Below, piece after piece: positions 45,850 to 58,585 of a stretch of 64,000 nucleotides of DNA (its first letter is position 1; every line of letters starts with the position of its first letter). The translations under genes and the position numbers were made by a program. The stretch is from Callipepla californica brunnescens (taxonomy: Eukaryota > Chordata > Aves > Galliformes > Odontophoridae): NCBI GenBank assembly GCA_023055505.1, contig JALIRH010000049.1:3534001-3598000 (forward strand), given 5' to 3'. The notes under the pieces are model-generated. The model saw only the letters and a program-made list of their open reading frames with translations, ran no database searches and had not been told where the DNA came from.

Positions 45850-46740
45850 GTACTGCTGGGTATCAGCACCTGTGGGCATGAGGACCTGGTCAAGGAGTAC
45901 AAAAGTCAGTGACAGGTCTTGCAATGGGGGAAATGCTTCTTGAGGTCAGTGATGTAAGCTACACTTCATGAGGTTGTGTCTGCCACGAAGGCCTCTGCCT
46001 TCCTTCTCGGAAGGAAACAGCCATGTCCCTGTGAGGAACGTGTTGGTGCTGTGGCCACAGGTTTTCTTTTCAGAGTTGGTCAGATGAGATCACTTCTACA
46101 GCAGAAGTACTTGTAGGCGTCTGTGCAACTGACACGAGAAAGACATGCGTTGCAAATCAAAGTCGTGGGGACGCTTTTTCTCCTGTCTTCTTTTCTTACA
46201 ATGCTGTTTTCCCAGTAACACAGCTTGCCTTTCCCAGGGATGTGTTGGGCAGCAGGTCTCCGCCCCGCGGAGGGCAGAACGACACTGCATACGTGGCGGC
46301 ACTAACTACAATTCCACTCCGCACTGATACAGCGTAACACAGCTCCAAGCAAAGGACACCAGTCTGCTCCTCACCTCCGGGACTGTCACCCAGGGGAGGG
46401 ATGAAAGACAGATAGCGTGGGGCTGCTGCTGTCGAGGACAAAAGAGTACCTTCGGCCACACAGGGATTTTTGGAAAACAACCAAATAAGTCAAAATCGTG
46501 GTTTTGTGGCAAGCTTGGCAGAAGCAAGAAGCCGGTGTACTATGGAGGTCCCACTGGGCACTCTCCAGCCTTGGGAAGACAAGTGGGTCAGCGTGTCCAC
46601 TGCAGATAGACGGAAACCAAGAGACAGAAACAGTGCCACTGCCGTGGATTGGGTGGGTGGTGACAGCTGTTTGCACTCAGCTGCAGTTAAAACCTTTTTG
46701 TGTTGAGGGAATTAGAAATGAAGAGTTTTAAAAGAGTAAC
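45850..46740. other. No gene recognised
   Basis: The sequence directly upstream of the receptor start contains an acceptor-like CACAG (minus, 45860s), common before OR coding exons. The rest is unassigned. Confidence 0.4.
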
Positions 46741-46744
46741 AAGA

Positions 46745-46990
46745 AGGTGGGGATGTCAGTTTGGTGTTCAGGGAAGTTCGTTGAGGTTAGATTATTAGGA
46801 AGAAATTCTGCTCTGAAAGAGTGGGGAAGCACTGGCACCGCTGCCTGGGGAGGGGGGGAGTCACCGTCCCTGGAGGTGCCCCAGAGCCGTGGGGATGTGG
46901 CACTGCGGGACGTGGCAGTGGGTGATGTTGGTGGCAGGCGCACGGTCGGACTAGATGGTCTTAGAGGTCTTTCCCAACCGTAACCATTAG
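46745..46990 (+). mobile_element. CR1 LINE 3' end
   Basis: GATTATTAGGAAGAAATTCT, GAGTGGGGAAGCACTGGCAC, GAGTCACCGTCCCTGGAGGT, then CGGACTAGATGGTCTTAGAG and GTCTTTCCCAACCGTAACC. This is a CR1 subfamily without the GATTCTGTG tail type. It abuts the ERV leader at about 46995. Confidence 0.85.
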
Positions 46991-46994
46991 GGAG

Positions 46995-47933
46995 ATAGAG
47001 ACCCCGCGCAGCCCGACATCACGCACTCTCAGTGCCTCCATAGGAGACTAGATTGGACTGGAGAGTCTGATTGTCAGCTAAAAGACTCTCCTTCTGAATT
47101 TGGAGACTGTCTCGGCTCAGAGACTCTCTCGCTCTATTTCAACAACTCTATGCCTCTCTGGAATAGTATTGAATAAGGCCCGGTAAGCATAAGCCAGACG
47201 CCAAAGAATTTGGGCCCCCTCAGATCTGTCTGAGCCGCAACATCCCCATCTCAAATACCTGCTTAAATTCTCAGCATCTTGCAGGTGTTCAGGAGAAAAG
47301 TCCCATGACACCGGTGTCTCTCCTAAGTCCCTCCAAACTCCCTGCCAGTCACTGTTCTCTGGCTCTGGGGAAGGCTTTCTCAAAATATTATAAATACCGA
47401 TACTGATTAAGAGTACATTCAGGGAGACTGACACCAGAATCCTTGCGAGCATTGGATGAGCATTCAGAAAACGCCTAACAAATCAAAGGAGAGGCCAAGA
47501 GCCAGTTTAAAAATCATAGAGTTAACAACTCCATCTGGAGTTGCTCCCTCCGGAACTGAATGCCACATCGCATACAAAAGCCAGGTAGGTATTTCCAGCA
47601 GTGTTTTTAGTTTATCATATAGAGACCAAGCTCCATGGATCAGACTGGCAAACTTAGTTAAGTCCCAGTATATTCTGAGCATTACAAGGGAAAAAACCAT
47701 GAAATGCAGCCCCTTTAAGAGCAGTTTAAAAAGCAAGAGCTTTTTTTCTTCTTTACTAAAACAAGCTGGCAGCACCCAAAAAAGTTGACAAATATCCCAG
47801 AACAACTGGCAGTACGCCCAGGCTTCAAGGCCGTGTTATGCCGTACAGCACCTGCAGTACAGATAAGCTTGCAAGCAAGAGACAGAGATTCACACTAGAA
47901 GTATGTCTCTGCCCGGCTAAGGCAGCTCGTCGA
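46995..47933 (-). mobile_element. ERV internal leader / 5' internal region (truncated)
   Basis: On the minus strand, sequence downstream of the primer binding site runs to about 47000, where it meets CR1. It holds two open frames: 47464-47805 (113 codons, hydrophobic) and 47117-47452 (111 codons, starting with a likely membrane or signal segment, then a Trp/Glu-rich part). I recognise neither as Gag, protease, polymerase or envelope. The remaining proviral genes and the 3' LTR are absent. Breaks at both ends indicate a defective provirus. Confidence 0.5.
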
Positions 47934-47951
47934 GCCCCACGTGGGGCACCA
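47934..47951 (-). other. Retroviral primer binding site, tRNA-Lys type
   Basis: On the minus strand TGGTGCCCCACGTGGGGC differs at two of 18 positions from the tRNA-Lys(1,2) primer site used by class II (betaretrovirus-like) elements. It lies four bases inside the LTR edge, where a primer site should be. Confidence 0.72.
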
Positions 47952-47955
47952 AAAA

Positions 47956-48513
47956 TGTCAGCGGTTTACCGGGCTGGATCAACCCGGTTCCGTGACAATT
48001 GGTGTGGGGGAGCCACGGACCCACGCCCCAGGAAAGGGGAAGGGAAAAAAGGGAAAAGGGAGATGGGCCCAAAAACAAAACAGCAGCAACGATCTGAGGA
48101 GGAAGGCAAGTTTACTAAATAAGATATCAGAAAGCAAAATAACAGAATATAATACAATATAATTGGAATTGAGGCTAATGAATGAGCAAGAGAGAGTGTC
48201 CGATAAACCGAAGTCCTTACGCTAACGCTGAAGGCGAGACGGCAGCGACCACCCAGTGCTGAGTCGATCCCGAAGGAAAGAGAGTGTCCTGTGACCGCTG
48301 AGGGTTTTTCTCTGTTCCCTCTGAGCGGAAAACACGTAAAATACAAAGCATTGCAAAGTCATCTGGGGAATGGAGTTCTTTTTCTCTTCTGAGGCAGGTA
48401 TACCTGGAATTATCAATGATCTATGGAGCTGGAGTATTAGCTCTTAAACTCTTAATGCAATACATGATGTTATGATGTCGAATACCAATACCAAAAATCA
48501 TAAAACCATGACA
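47956..48513 (-). mobile_element. ERV 5' LTR, 558 bp
   Basis: The element is bounded by TGTCA at 47956 and TGACA at 48513, the inverted TG...CA ends of a retroviral LTR, and its inner edge is next to the primer binding site. On the minus strand an AT-rich TATATTGTATTATATTC segment (about 48145-48165) could include the TATA box. Transcription would run leftwards. The outer edge coincides with the start of the 18-bp satellite. Confidence 0.72.
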
Positions 48514-49221
48514 GAGTTCTATGGCTCCATTGATTCCTACGGTCCCATTGATTACTATGGCCCCATTGATTACTATGGCCCCAATGATCCCTATGGCCCC
48601 ATTGAGTTCTATGGCCCCGTTGATTCCTATGGCCCCATTGATTCCTGTGGCCCCATTAATCCCTATGACCCAACTGAGTTCTATGGCCCCACTGATTCCT
48701 ATGGACCCATTGATTTCTTTGTCCCCAATGATCCCTATGGCCCCATTGATCCCTTTGGCCCCATTGATCCCTATGGCAACATTAACTCCTATGGCCTTAT
48801 TGATCCCTATGTCCCCATTGATTCCTATGGCCCCATTGATTCCTGTGGTCCCATTGATCCCTATGGCCACATGGATCCCTATGGCCCCATTGATTCCTAT
48901 GGCCCCATTTATTCCTGTGGTCCCATTGATCTCTACGGCCCCATTGCTTTCTATGGCCCCATTGGTTTCTATGGCCCCATTGATTCCTAGGGCCACATTG
49001 ATCCATATGGCCCCATTGATTCCTATGGCCACATTGAGTTCTATGGCACCATTGAATTTTATGGTCCCATTGATCCCTATGGCCCAATTGATCTCTATGG
49101 CCCCATTGATTCCTATAACCCCATTGATCCCTATAGCCCCATTGAGTTCTATGGCCCCATTGCTTTCTATGGCCCCATTGATTCCTAGGGCCCCATTGAT
49201 TCCTAGGGCCCCATTATCCCT

Positions 49222-51210
49222 ATGGCACCTTTGATCCCTATGGCCCCATTTAGTTCTATGGCTCCATTGATTCCTATGGCCCCATTGATTCCGATGGCCC
49301 CATTGATCCCTATGGCCCCATTGAGTTCTAAGGACGCATTGATCCCTATGGCCCCTTTGATTCCTATGGCCCCATTGATTCCTATGGCCCCAATGATTCC
49401 GGTGGCCCCATTGATCCCTATGGCGACATTGGTTCCTATGGCCCCATTGGTTCCTGTGGCCCCATTGATCCCTATGGCATTATTGTTCGCTGTGGCCCCA
49501 TTGATTCCTATGGTCCCATTGATTCCTATGTCCCCATTGATCCCTATGGTCCCTTTGATTCCAATGGCCCCATTGATTCCGGTGGCCACATTGATTTTTA
49601 TGGCCCCATAGATTTCTATGGCCCCTTTGAGTTCTATGGCCCAATTGATCCCTATGGCCCCATTGATCCCTGAGGCCCCATTGATCCCTATGGCCCCATT
49701 GATCCCTTTGGCCCCATTAATCCCAACCGTCCCTTTGATTCCTATGGACCCACTGATTCCTATGGCCCCATTGTTTCCTATGGTCCCATTGATCTCTATG
49801 GCCCCATTGAGTTCCATGGCCCCATTGATTCCTATGTCCCCATTGATCCCTATGGCCCCATCCATTCCTATTGTCCCACCGATCCCTATGGCACCTTTTA
49901 TCCCTATGGCCCCATTGAGTTCTATGGCCCCATTGATCCCTAAGGCCGCATTGATCCCTATGGCCCCACTGATCCCTAAGCCCTATTGATTCCTATAGCC
50001 CTATTGATTCCTATGGCCCCATTGAGTTCTATGGTCCCATTGGTCCCTATGGCCCCATTGAGTTCTATGGTCCAATAGATCCCTATGGCCCATTGAATCC
50101 TATGGTCCCATTGATTCCTATGGCCACATTGAGTTCTATGGCACCATTGAATTTTATGGTCCCATTGATCCCTATGGCCCAATTGATCTCTATGGCCCCA
50201 TTGAGTTCTATGGCCCCACTGATTCCTATGGCCCCATTGATTCCTGTGGCCCCATTAATCCCTATGACCCAACTGAGTTCTATGGCCCCACTGATTCCTA
50301 TGGACCCATTGATTTCTTTGTCCCCAATGATCCCTATGGCCCCATTGATCCTTATGGCCCCATTGATCCCTATGGCAACATTAACTCCTATGGCCTTATA
50401 GATCCCTATGTCCCCATTGATTCCTATGGCCCCATTGATTCCTGTGGTCCCATTGATCCCTATGGCCACATGGATCCCTATGGCCCCATTGATTCCTATG
50501 GCCCCATTTATTCCTGTGGTCCCATTGATCTCTACGGCCCCATTGCTTTCTATGGCCCCATTGGTTTCTATGGCCCCACTGATTCCTAGGGCCCCATTGA
50601 TCCATATGGCCCCATTGATTCCTATGGCCACATTGAGTTCTATGGCACCATTGAATTTTATGGTCCCATTGATCCCTATGGCCCAATTGATCTCTATGGC
50701 CCCATTGATTCCTATAACCCGATTGATCCCTATAGCCCCATTGAGTTCTATGGCCCCATTGCTTTCTATGGCCCCATTGATTCCTAGGGCCCCATTGATT
50801 CCTAGGGCCCCATTATCCCTATGGCCCCTTTGATCCCTATGGCCCCATTTAGTTCTATGGCTCCATTGATTCCTATGGCCCCATTGATTCCTATGGCCCC
50901 ATTGATCCCTATGGCCCCATTGAGTTCTAAGGCCGCATTGATCCCTATGGCCCCTTTGATTCCTATGGCCCCATTGATTCCTATGGCCCCAATGATTTCG
51001 GTGGCCCCATTGATCCCTATGGCGACATTGGTTCCTATGGCCCCATTGATTCCTGTGGCCCCATTGATCCCTATGGCATTATTGTTCGCTGTGGCCCCAT
51101 TGATTCCTATGGTCCCATTGATTCCTAAGTCCCCATTGATCCCTATGGTCCCTTTGATTCCAATGGCCCCATTGATTCCGGTGGCCACATTGATTTTTAT
51201 GGCCCCATAG
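49222..51210. repeat. Two 1599-bp higher-order repeat copies
   Basis: The block 49222-49611 reappears at 50821-51210 with few changes, and flanking landmarks keep the 1599-base spacing. The second copy lacks part of the segment that follows (about 51.4 kb), so later deletion has occurred. Confidence 0.75.
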
Positions 51211-54200
51211 ATTTCTATGGCCCCTTTGAGTTCTATGGCCCAATTGATCCCTATGGCCCCATTGATCCCTGAGGCCCCATTGATCCCTATGGCCCCATTG
51301 ATCCCTTTGGCCCCATTAATCCCAACCGTCCCTTTGATTCCTATGGACCCACTGATTCCTATGGCCCCATTGTTTCCTATGGTCCCATTGATCTCTATGG
51401 CCCCATTGAGTTCTATGGCCCCATTGATCCCTAAGGCCGCATTGATCCCTATGGCACCACTGATCCCTAAGCCCTATTGATTCCTATAGCCCCATTGATT
51501 CCAATGGCCCCATTGAGTTCTATGGTCCCATTGGTCCCTATGGCCCCATTGAGTTCTATGGTCCAATAGATCCCTATGGCCCATTGAATCCTATGGTCCC
51601 ATTGATCCCTATGGTCCCATAGATCCCTATGGCCCCATTGTGTTCTATGGCTCCATTGATTCCTATTGCCCCATTGAGTTCTATGGCCCCTTTGATTCCT
51701 ATGGTCCCGTTGATCCCTATGGCCCCAATGAGTTCTATGGCTCCATTGATTCCTAGGGCCCCATTGAGTTCTATGGCCCCATTGATTCCTATGGTCCCAT
51801 TGGTCCCTAAGTCCCCATTGAGTTCTATGGACCCATTGAGTTCTATGGTCCCATTGATCCCTATGGCCCCATTGATTCCTATGGCCCCTTTTGTTCTAAG
51901 GCCCCATTGATTCCTATGGTCCCTTTGATTGTTATGGCCTTATTGAATTCGATGGCCACATTGATTCCTATGGCCCCATTGAGTTCTATGGCCTAATTTA
52001 TCCCTGTGGTCCCATTGATCCCTATGGCCCCATTGAGTTCTATGGCTCCATAGAATTCTATGGCTCCTTTGATTCCTATGGCCCCATTGATCCCTATGGC
52101 TCCTTTGATTCCAATTGTCCCATTAAACCCTATGGCCCCATTTACTTCTATGGCCCCATTTACTTCTAGGGCCCCATTGATTAATATGGCCCCACTGATT
52201 CCTATGGTCCCATTGACCTCTATGGCCCCATTGAGTTCTATGGCCCCATAGATTCCTATGGCCCCATTGTTCCCTATGGCCCCATTGATCCCTATTACCC
52301 CATTGATCGCTATGGCTCCATTGATCCCTATGGCCCCATTGATCCCAAAGGTCCCTTTGATTCCTATGGCCCCACTGATTCCTATGGCCCCATTGTTTCC
52401 TATGGTCCCATAGATCCCTATGGCCCCATTGATTCCCCTGGTCCCATTGATCCCAATGGCCTTATTGAGTACTATGGCTCCCTTGATTCCTATGGCCCCA
52501 TTGAGTACTATGGCCTAATTGATCCCTATGGCCCCATTGATTCCTATGGCCCCATTGAGTTATATGGCTCCATTGAGTTCAATGGCTCCATTGATTCCTA
52601 TGGCCCCATTGAGTTCTAAGGCTCCATTGATTCCTATGTCCCCATTCATACCTATGGTCCCATTGATCGCTATGGCCCCATTGAGTTCTAAGGCCCCATT
52701 GAGTTCTATGGCCCCATTGATTCCAATGGACACTTTGAGTGCTATGGAACAAATGATTCCTATGGCCTCATTGATCCCTATGGCCCCACTGAGTTCTATG
52801 GCCCCACTGATTACTAAGGCCCCACTGATTCCTATGGCCCCATTGATTCCTATGGCCCCATTGATCCTTATGGTACCATTGATCCATATGTTCCCATTGA
52901 TTCCTATGGCCCCATTAATCCCTATGGCCCCATTAGTTCCTATGGTCACATTGATCCCAATGGCCCCATCGATTCCTATTTTCCCATCGATCCCTAAGGC
53001 CCCATTGATCCCTATGGCCCCATTGATCCCTATGGCCCCATTGATCCCTAAGGCCCCAGTGATTCATATGGCCCCATTGATTTTTATGGCCCCATAGATT
53101 TCTATGGCCCCACGTATTCCTATGGCCCCATTGATCTCTATGGCCCCATTGATTCCCATGGCCCCACTGATCCCTAAGGACCCATTGATCCCTAAGGCCC
53201 CATTGATCCCTATGGCCCCATTGATTCCTATAACCCCATTGATCCCTATGGCTCCATTGAGTTCTATGGCCCCATTGCTTCCTATGGACTCATTGATTCC
53301 TAGGGCCCCATTGGTTCCTAGGGCCCCATTGATTCCTACGGCTCCATTGAGTTCTATGGCCCCATTGAATTATATGGTCCTATTGATCCCTATGGCCCCA
53401 TTGATACCTATGGCCCCATTGATACCTATGGCCCCATTGATTCCTATGGCCCCATTGATTTCTATGGCCCCATTGATACCTATGGCCCCATTGATTCCTA
53501 TGGCCCCATTGATTCCTGTGGCCCCATTGATTCCTGTGGCCCCATTGATTCCTGTGACCCCATTGATTCATATGGCCCCATTGATTCCTATGGCCCCATT
53601 AATTCCTATGGCTTTAGTGATCCCTATGGCCCCATTGTGTTCTATGGCCGCATTGATTCCTATGGCCGCATTGATTCCTATGGCCCAATTGATCCCTATG
53701 GCCCCATTGATTCCTATGGCCCCATTGAGTTCTATGGCTCCATTGAGTTCTATGGCTCCATTGATTCCTATGGCCCCATTGATCCCTATGGCTACCTTGA
53801 TTCCAAAGTTCCCATTGATCCCTATGGCCCTATTTACTTCTATGGCCCCATTTACTTCTATGGCCCCATTGATTAATATGGCCCCTCTGATTTCTATGGT
53901 CCCATTGATCTCTATGGCCTCATTGTGTTCTATGGCCCCATTGATTCCTATGGCCCCATTGATCCCTAAGGCCCCATTGATTCCTATGGCCCCATTGATC
54001 CCTAAGGCCCTATTGAGTTCTATGGCCCCATTGATCCCTATGGCCCAATTGATCCCTATGGCCCCATTGATTCCTATGGCCCCATTGATTCCTATAACCC
54101 CATTGATCCTTATGGCCCCTTTGAGTTCTATGGCCCCATTGCTTTCTATGGCCCCATTGAGTTCTATGGCCCCTTTGCTTTCTATGGCCCCATTGATTCC

Positions 54201-54299
54201 TAAGGCCCCATTGATTCCTATGGCCCCATTGATTCCTATGGCCCCATTGAGTTCTATGGCCCCATTGATTCCTATGGCGCCATTGATTCCTGTGGCCCC

Positions 54300-57200
54300 T
54301 ATAGATTCATGTGACCCCATTGATCCATATGGCCCCATTGATTCCTATGGCCCCATTAATTCCTATGGCCTTAGTGATCCCTATGGCCCCATTGTGTTCT
54401 ATGGCCGCATTGATTCCTATGGCCGCATTGATCTCTATGGCCCAATGATCCCTATGGCCCCATTGAGTTCTATGGCCGCATTGATTCCTATGGCCGCATT
54501 GATCCATATGGCCCCATTGATCCCTATGGCCCTATTGATTCCTATGTTCCCATTGATCCCTACGGTCCCATTGATCCCTATGGCCCCATTGAGTTCTATG
54601 GCTCCATTGATTCGTATTGACCCATTGAGTTCTATGGCCCCATTGATTCCTATGGTCCCATTGATCCCTACGGCCCTATTGAGTTCTATGGCCCCATTGA
54701 TCCCTATGGCCCCAATGTTCCCTAAGGCCCCACTGAGTTCCAATGCCCCACTGATTCCTATGGCCCCATTGATGACTATGGCCCCATTGATTCCCATGGC
54801 CCCACTGATTCCTATGGCCCCATTGATTCCTATGGCCACATTGATTCCTAAGGTCCCATTAATCGCTGTGGCCCCATTGATCCGTGTGGTTCCATTAATT
54901 CCTATGGCCCCATTGATCCCTATGGCCCCTTTGATCCCTATGGCCCCTTTGATTCCTATGGCCCCATTGATTCCTGTAACCCCATTGATTCATATGGCCC
55001 CATTGATTCCTATGGTCCCATTGAGTTATATGGCCCCATTGATTCCTATGGCCCCACTGATTCCTATGGCCCCATTGATTCCTATGGTCCCATTGATCCC
55101 TATGGCCCCATTGAGTTCTATGGCCCCGTTGATTCCTATGGCCCCGTTGATTCCTATGGCCCCATTAATCCCTATGACCCAACTGAGTTCTATGGCCCCA
55201 CTGATTCCTATGGACCCATTGATTTCTTTGTCCCCAATGATCCCTATGGCCCCATTGATCCTTATGGCCCCATTGATCCCTATGCCAACATTAACTCCTA
55301 TGGCCTTATTGATCCCTATGTCCCCATTGATTCCTATGGCCCCATTGATTCCTGTGGTCCCATTGATCCCTATGGCCACATGGATCCCTATGGCCCCATT
55401 GATTCCTATGGCCACATTTATTCCTGTGGTCCCATTGATCTCTACGGCCCCATTGCTTTCTATGGCCCCATTGGTTTCTATGGCCCCATTGATTCCTAGG
55501 GCCCCATTGATCCATATGGCCCAATTGATTCCTAAGGCCACATTGAGTTCTATGGCACCATTGAATTTTATGGTCCCATTGATCCCTATGGCCCAATTGA
55601 TCTCTATGGCCCCACTGATTCCTATAACACCATTGATCCCTATAGCCCCATTGAGTTCTATGGCCCCATTGCTTTCTATGGCCCCATTGATTCCTAGGGA
55701 CCCATTGATTCCAAGGGCCCCATTATCCCTATGGCCCCTTTGATCCCTATGGCCCCATTTAGTTCTATGGCTCCATTGATTCCTATGGCCCCATTGATTC
55801 CTATGGCCCCATTGATCCCTATGGCCCCATTGAGTTCTAAGGCCGCATTGATCCCTATGGCCCCTTTGATTCCTATGGCCCCATCGATTCCTATGGCCCC
55901 ATTGATCCCTATGGCGACATTGGTTCCTATGGCCCCATTGATTCCTGAGGCCCCATTGATCCCTATGGCATTATTGTTCGCTGTGGCCCCATTGATTCCT
56001 ATGGTCCCATTGATTCCTATGTCCCCATTGATCCCTATGTTCCATTTGATTCCAATGGCCCCATTGATTCCGGTGGCCACATTGATTTTTATGGCCCCAT
56101 AGATTTCTGTGGCCCCTTTGAGTTCTATGGCCCAATTGATCCCGATGGCCCCATTGATCCCTGAGGCCCCATTGATCCCTATGGCCCCATTGATCCCTTT
56201 GGCCCCATTAATCCCAACCGTCCCTTTGATTCCTATGGACCCACTGATTCCTATGGCCCCATTGTTTCCTATGGTCCCATTGATCCCTAAGGCCCTATTG
56301 AGTTCTATGGCCCCATTGATCCCTATGGCCCAATTGATCCCTATGGCCCCATTGATTCCTATGGCCCCATTGATTCCTATAACCCCATTGATCCTTATGG
56401 CCCCTTTGAGTTCTATGGCCCCATTGCTTTCTATGGCCCCATTGAGTTCTATGGCCCCTTTGCTTTCTATGGCCCCATTGATTCCTAAGGCCCCATTGAT
56501 TCCTATGGCCCCATTGATTCCTATGGCCCCATTGAGTTCTATGGCCCCATTGATTCCTATGGCGCCATTGATTCCTGTGGCCCCTATAGATTCATGTGAC
56601 CCCATTGATCCATATGGCCCCATTGATTCCTATGGCCCCATTAATTCCTATGGCCTTAGTGATCCCTATGGCCCCATTGTGTTCTATGGCCGCATTGATT
56701 CCTATGGCCGCATTGATCTCTATGGCCCAATGATCCCTATGGCCCCATTGAGTTCTATGGCCGCATTGATTCCTATGGCCGCATTGATCCATATGGCCCC
56801 ATTGATCCCTATGGCCCTATTGATTCCTATGTTCCCATTGATCCCTACGGTCCCATTGATCCCTATGGCCCCATTGAGTTCTATGGCTCCATTGATTCGT
56901 ATTGACCCATTGAGTTCTATGGCCCCATTGATTCCTATGGTCCCATTGATCCCTACGGCCCTATTGAGTTCTATGGCCCCATTGATCCCTATGGCCCCAA
57001 TGTTCCCTAAGGCCCCACTGAGTTCCAATGCCCCACTGATTCCTATGGCCCCATTGATGACTATGGCCCCATTGATTCCCATGGCCCCACTGATTCCTAT
57101 GGCCCCATTGATTCCTATGGCCACATTGATTCCTAAGGTCCCATTAATCGCTGTGGCCCCATTGATCCGTGTGGTTCCATTAATTCCTATGGCCCCATTG

Positions 57201-58585
57201 ATCCCTATGGCCCCTTTGATCCCTATGGCCCCTTTGATTCCTATGGCCCCATTGATTCCTGTAACCCCATTGATTCATATGGCCCCATTGATTCCTATGG
57301 TCCCATTGAGTTATATGGCCCCATTGATTCCTATGGCCCCACTGATTCCTATGGCCCCATTGATTCCTATGGTCCCATTGATCCCTATGGCCCCATTGAG
57401 TTCTATGGCCCCGTTGATTCCTATGGCCCCGTTGATTCCTATGGCCCCATTAATCCCTATGACCCAACTGAGTTCTATGGCCCCACTGATTCCTATGGAC
57501 CCATTGATTTCTTTGTCCCCAATGATCCCTATGGCCCCATTGATCCTTATGGCCCCATTGATCCCTATGCCAACATTAACTCCTATGGCCTTATTGATCC
57601 CTATGTCCCCATTGATTCCTATGGCCCCATTGATTCCTGTGGTCCCATTGATCCCTATGGCCACATGGATCCCTATGGCCCCATTGATTCCTATGGCCAC
57701 ATTTATTCCTGTGGTCCCATTGATCTCTACGGCCCCATTGCTTTCTATGGCCCCATTGGTTTCTATGGCCCCATTGATTCCTAGGGCCCCATTGATCCAT
57801 ATGGCCCAATTGATTCCTAAGGCCACATTGAGTTCTATGGCACCATTGAATTTTATGGTCCCATTGATCCCTATGGCCCAATTGATCTCTATGGCCCCAC
57901 TGATTCCTATAACACCATTGATCCCTATAGCCCCATTGAGTTCTATGGCCCCATTGCTTTCTATGGCCCCATTGATTCCTAGGGACCCATTGATTCCAAG
58001 GGCCCCATTATCCCTATGGCCCCTTTGATCCCTATGGCCCCATTTAGTTCTATGGCTCCATTGATTCCTATGGCCCCATTGATTCCTATGGCCCCATTGA
58101 TCCCTATGGCCCCATTGAGTTCTAAGGCCGCATTGATCCCTATGGCCCCTTTGATTCCTATGGCCCCATCGATTCCTATGGCCCCATTGATCCCTATGGC
58201 GACATTGGTTCCTATGGCCCCATTGATTCCTGAGGCCCCATTGATCCCTATGGCATTATTGTTCGCTGTGGCCCCATTGATTCCTATGGTCCCATTGATT
58301 CCTATGTCCCCATTGATCCCTATGTTCCATTTGATTCCAATGGCCCCATTGATTCCGGTGGCCACATTGATTTTTATGGCCCCATAGATTTCTGTGGCCC
58401 CTTTGAGTTCTATGGCCCAATTGATCCCGATGGCCCCATTGATCCCTGAGGCCCCATTGATCCCTATGGCCCCATTGATCCCTTTGGCCCCATTAATCCC
58501 AACCGTCCCTTTGATTCCTATGGACCCACTGATTCCTATGGCCCCATTGTTTCCTATGGTCCCATTGATCCCTATGGCCCCATTG
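54300..58585. repeat. Two near-identical 2285-bp higher-order repeat copies
   Basis: From about 54000-54300 onward, each position matches the one 2285 bases further on. Examples are the ATAGATTCATGTGACCCC landmark at 54301 and 56586, and the blocks starting at 55731 and 58016. The unit is one base short of 127 monomers. Near-identity shows a recent duplication or ongoing homogenisation. Confidence 0.85.
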
